From the NCBI GenBank assembly GCA_913776885.1, contig CAJYQC010000055.1:1-36061 (forward strand): a DNA stretch of 36,061 bases, read 5' to 3'. The notes under the pieces are model-generated. The model saw only the letters and a list, made by a program, of their open reading frames with translations, did not search any database and had not been told where the DNA came from. A program made the position numbers and the translations under genes. Within the stretch, counting starts at the first letter, position 1. The number at the start of each line of letters is the position of its first letter. The DNA comes from an uncultured Variovorax sp. (lineage in GTDB: Bacteria > Pseudomonadota > Gammaproteobacteria > Burkholderiales > Burkholderiaceae_C). Below are positions 35,387 through 36,061 of this stretch, one piece after another.

Positions 35387-35419
35387 TCTGAAAATGAAAT
35401 TCAGCCGCTCATTTTCAGA
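35387..35419. repeat. 11-bp inverted repeat resembling Tn402/Tn5053 ends
   Basis: TCTGAAAATGA (35387-35397) is the exact reverse complement of TCATTTTCAGA (35409-35419), with an 11-bp spacer. The 11-mer matches the tip of Tn402/Tn5053-family terminal repeats (TGTCATTTTCAGA...). The left copy, read on the minus strand, continues ATGACTG, close to the next bases of that consensus; the right copy diverges. Confidence 0.5.
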
Positions 35420-35720
35420 GGCAATCCGACGCGCGATTTCTTCATCTTGTGGGCCACACCAGGCGCCCGATGGAGGTTCCCTCCAGCCACTCCGGTTCGA
35501 CTTCAGGATCGGGTCTTTCCTCAGACAAGCAGGTGCCGACGCAAGTCGAGCCTTGCCCGAACGTGGGAGTGAACTCCGCAACCTGATCGGGCTGCGAGCT
35601 GGCGATGCGACTCGAGGTATGCAGTGCGGCAGCCACGCGCTGCCGTGCATGTTCGCGTCTGCGTGCTGCATGGCGAGGTGCTGCTCGCCGGTCGAACATG
35701 CATGGACAAGGCAGCGAGCG

Positions 35721-35769
35721 GTGACATTCAGTGGCGTTGCCGCGCATCGCATGTGACAACGAATGTCAC
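35721..35769. repeat. Nested inverted repeats of GTGACA
   Basis: GTGACATTC (35721-35729) is the exact reverse complement of GAATGTCAC (35761-35769), and the latter also pairs with GTGACA (35753-35758) as GTGACA-N5-TGTCAC. This could be an operator or a mobile-element end. Confidence 0.5.
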
Positions 35770-35854
35770 TTCCTGTCGTTACAAGTCGCTCGTGTTGCGC
35801 GCAATGTATCCATCAGTTTTACCGATTTGATCGCGCAGAGCGATCGAGCGATGT

Positions 35855-36061
35855 GGCACGCAGTTTGCGGAGCGCTATGCGAAGAAGGCGGTGGAATTCC
35901 TCAACGCATGGTCGTCGACCTTGACCGAGCTGGGCGGCAACTCCAACGTCTTCCTCGCCTCGGGCCTCTACGGCAACCAGTGGGCCAACGCTGCGGAATT
36001 GATGCGCAGCTACCCCGGCTGGGCGAAGGAAGACGTCGCGCGCTTCCAGACCATGCTGCTG
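35855..36061 (+). pseudogene. Alginate lyase family fragment, 5' end missing
   Basis: From about 35858 to the right edge the frame reads TQFAERYAKKAVEFLNAW, STLTELGGNSNVFLASGLYG, NQWANAAELMRSYPGW, which is the helical-toroid pattern of the alginate lyase (PF05426) family. In that family these residues normally come well after a signal peptide and ~100 or more residues. Here the frame is stopped by TGA at 35828-35830, no ATG or other usable start lies between, and the text before TQFAERY is unrelated. The gene appears to be beheaded; the window ends before its 3' part, so the remainder is not visible. Confidence 0.6.

Larger units (their letters stand above)
35184..35854. other. Gene-poor region with multiple palindromes (671 bp)
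   Basis: No frame is convincing on either strand, although short ones exist. GC content is somewhat lower than in the neighbouring genes. The region holds four perfect inverted repeats, listed separately, and ends at the truncated alginate lyase, which suggests past insertion or deletion here. Confidence 0.5.

Noticed and set aside
35394-35756. 120-codon plus-strand frame in the gap after nitH
   Set aside because: It begins inside an inverted repeat, has no ribosome-binding site, no recognisable domain, and competing frames of similar length exist on the minus strand.

Overview
The window looks like a chromosomal stretch from a high-GC betaproteobacterium of the Comamonadaceae, most like Variovorax or a relative. 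The reasons are the roughly 65-70% GC coding sequence with strong G/C third positions, a Bug/TctC-type periplasmic receptor beside a LysR regulator and a CoA-transferase, a complete Nit1C cluster, and an extragenic repeat style I associate with this family. I saw no rRNA, tRNA, CRISPR array or intact insertion sequence. The organism call is inference.

Left part (1-8.6 kb): the tail of an alpha/beta hydrolase, an SDR oxidoreductase, then a rhombosortase (rrtA) convergent with a large secreted GH10 xylanase that ends in a GlyGly-CTERM tail, the tail type rhombosortases process. The xylanase mRNA has a 38-codon leader ORF whose stop codon overlaps the xylanase Shine-Dalgarno sequence, and that Shine-Dalgarno lies in a perfect 9-bp hairpin. 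A LysR regulator is divergent from it. A VIT-family membrane protein, a cytochrome b561, a doubtful hypothetical gene and a 40-aa membrane peptide follow on the minus strand.

Carbohydrate block (8.6-19.3 kb): a GH3 beta-glucosidase is divergent from a four-gene, stop-start overlapping operon: a GH144-like glycoamylase-family protein, a GH15 glucoamylase, an SbmA/YddA-type ABC exporter and a CocE/S15-family protein. A GH13 alpha-glucosidase converges on it. The last two operon products look like pseudo-enzymes: the ABC domain has lost its Walker A glycine, Q-loop Gln, signature glycine and H-loop His, and the CocE-like protein lacks the nucleophile serine and the usual His. The glycosidases lack export signals, so intracellular handling of glucose oligomers is likely.

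Middle (19.5-25.4 kb): an acyl-CoA dehydrogenase converges on a minus-strand set comprising a LysR regulator, a Bug receptor (with a strong intrinsic terminator) and a family III CoA-transferase. Then come a pentanucleotide repeat, a beheaded LamG-domain remnant and an AT-rich island, followed by a PAP2/haloperoxidase-like lipoprotein with an autotransporter-type beta-strand repeat.

Right part (27.4-36 kb): a MocR-type regulator is divergent from a complete Nit1C cluster (nitB to nitH), the gene set linked in other bacteria to nitrilase-based cyanide or nitrogen assimilation. The intergenic region holds three pairs of direct repeats with a TTGAT(C/T)G core and a near-consensus sigma-54 promoter. 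After nitH lies about 670 bp with several perfect inverted repeats and no convincing gene. The window ends in a 5'-truncated alginate lyase.
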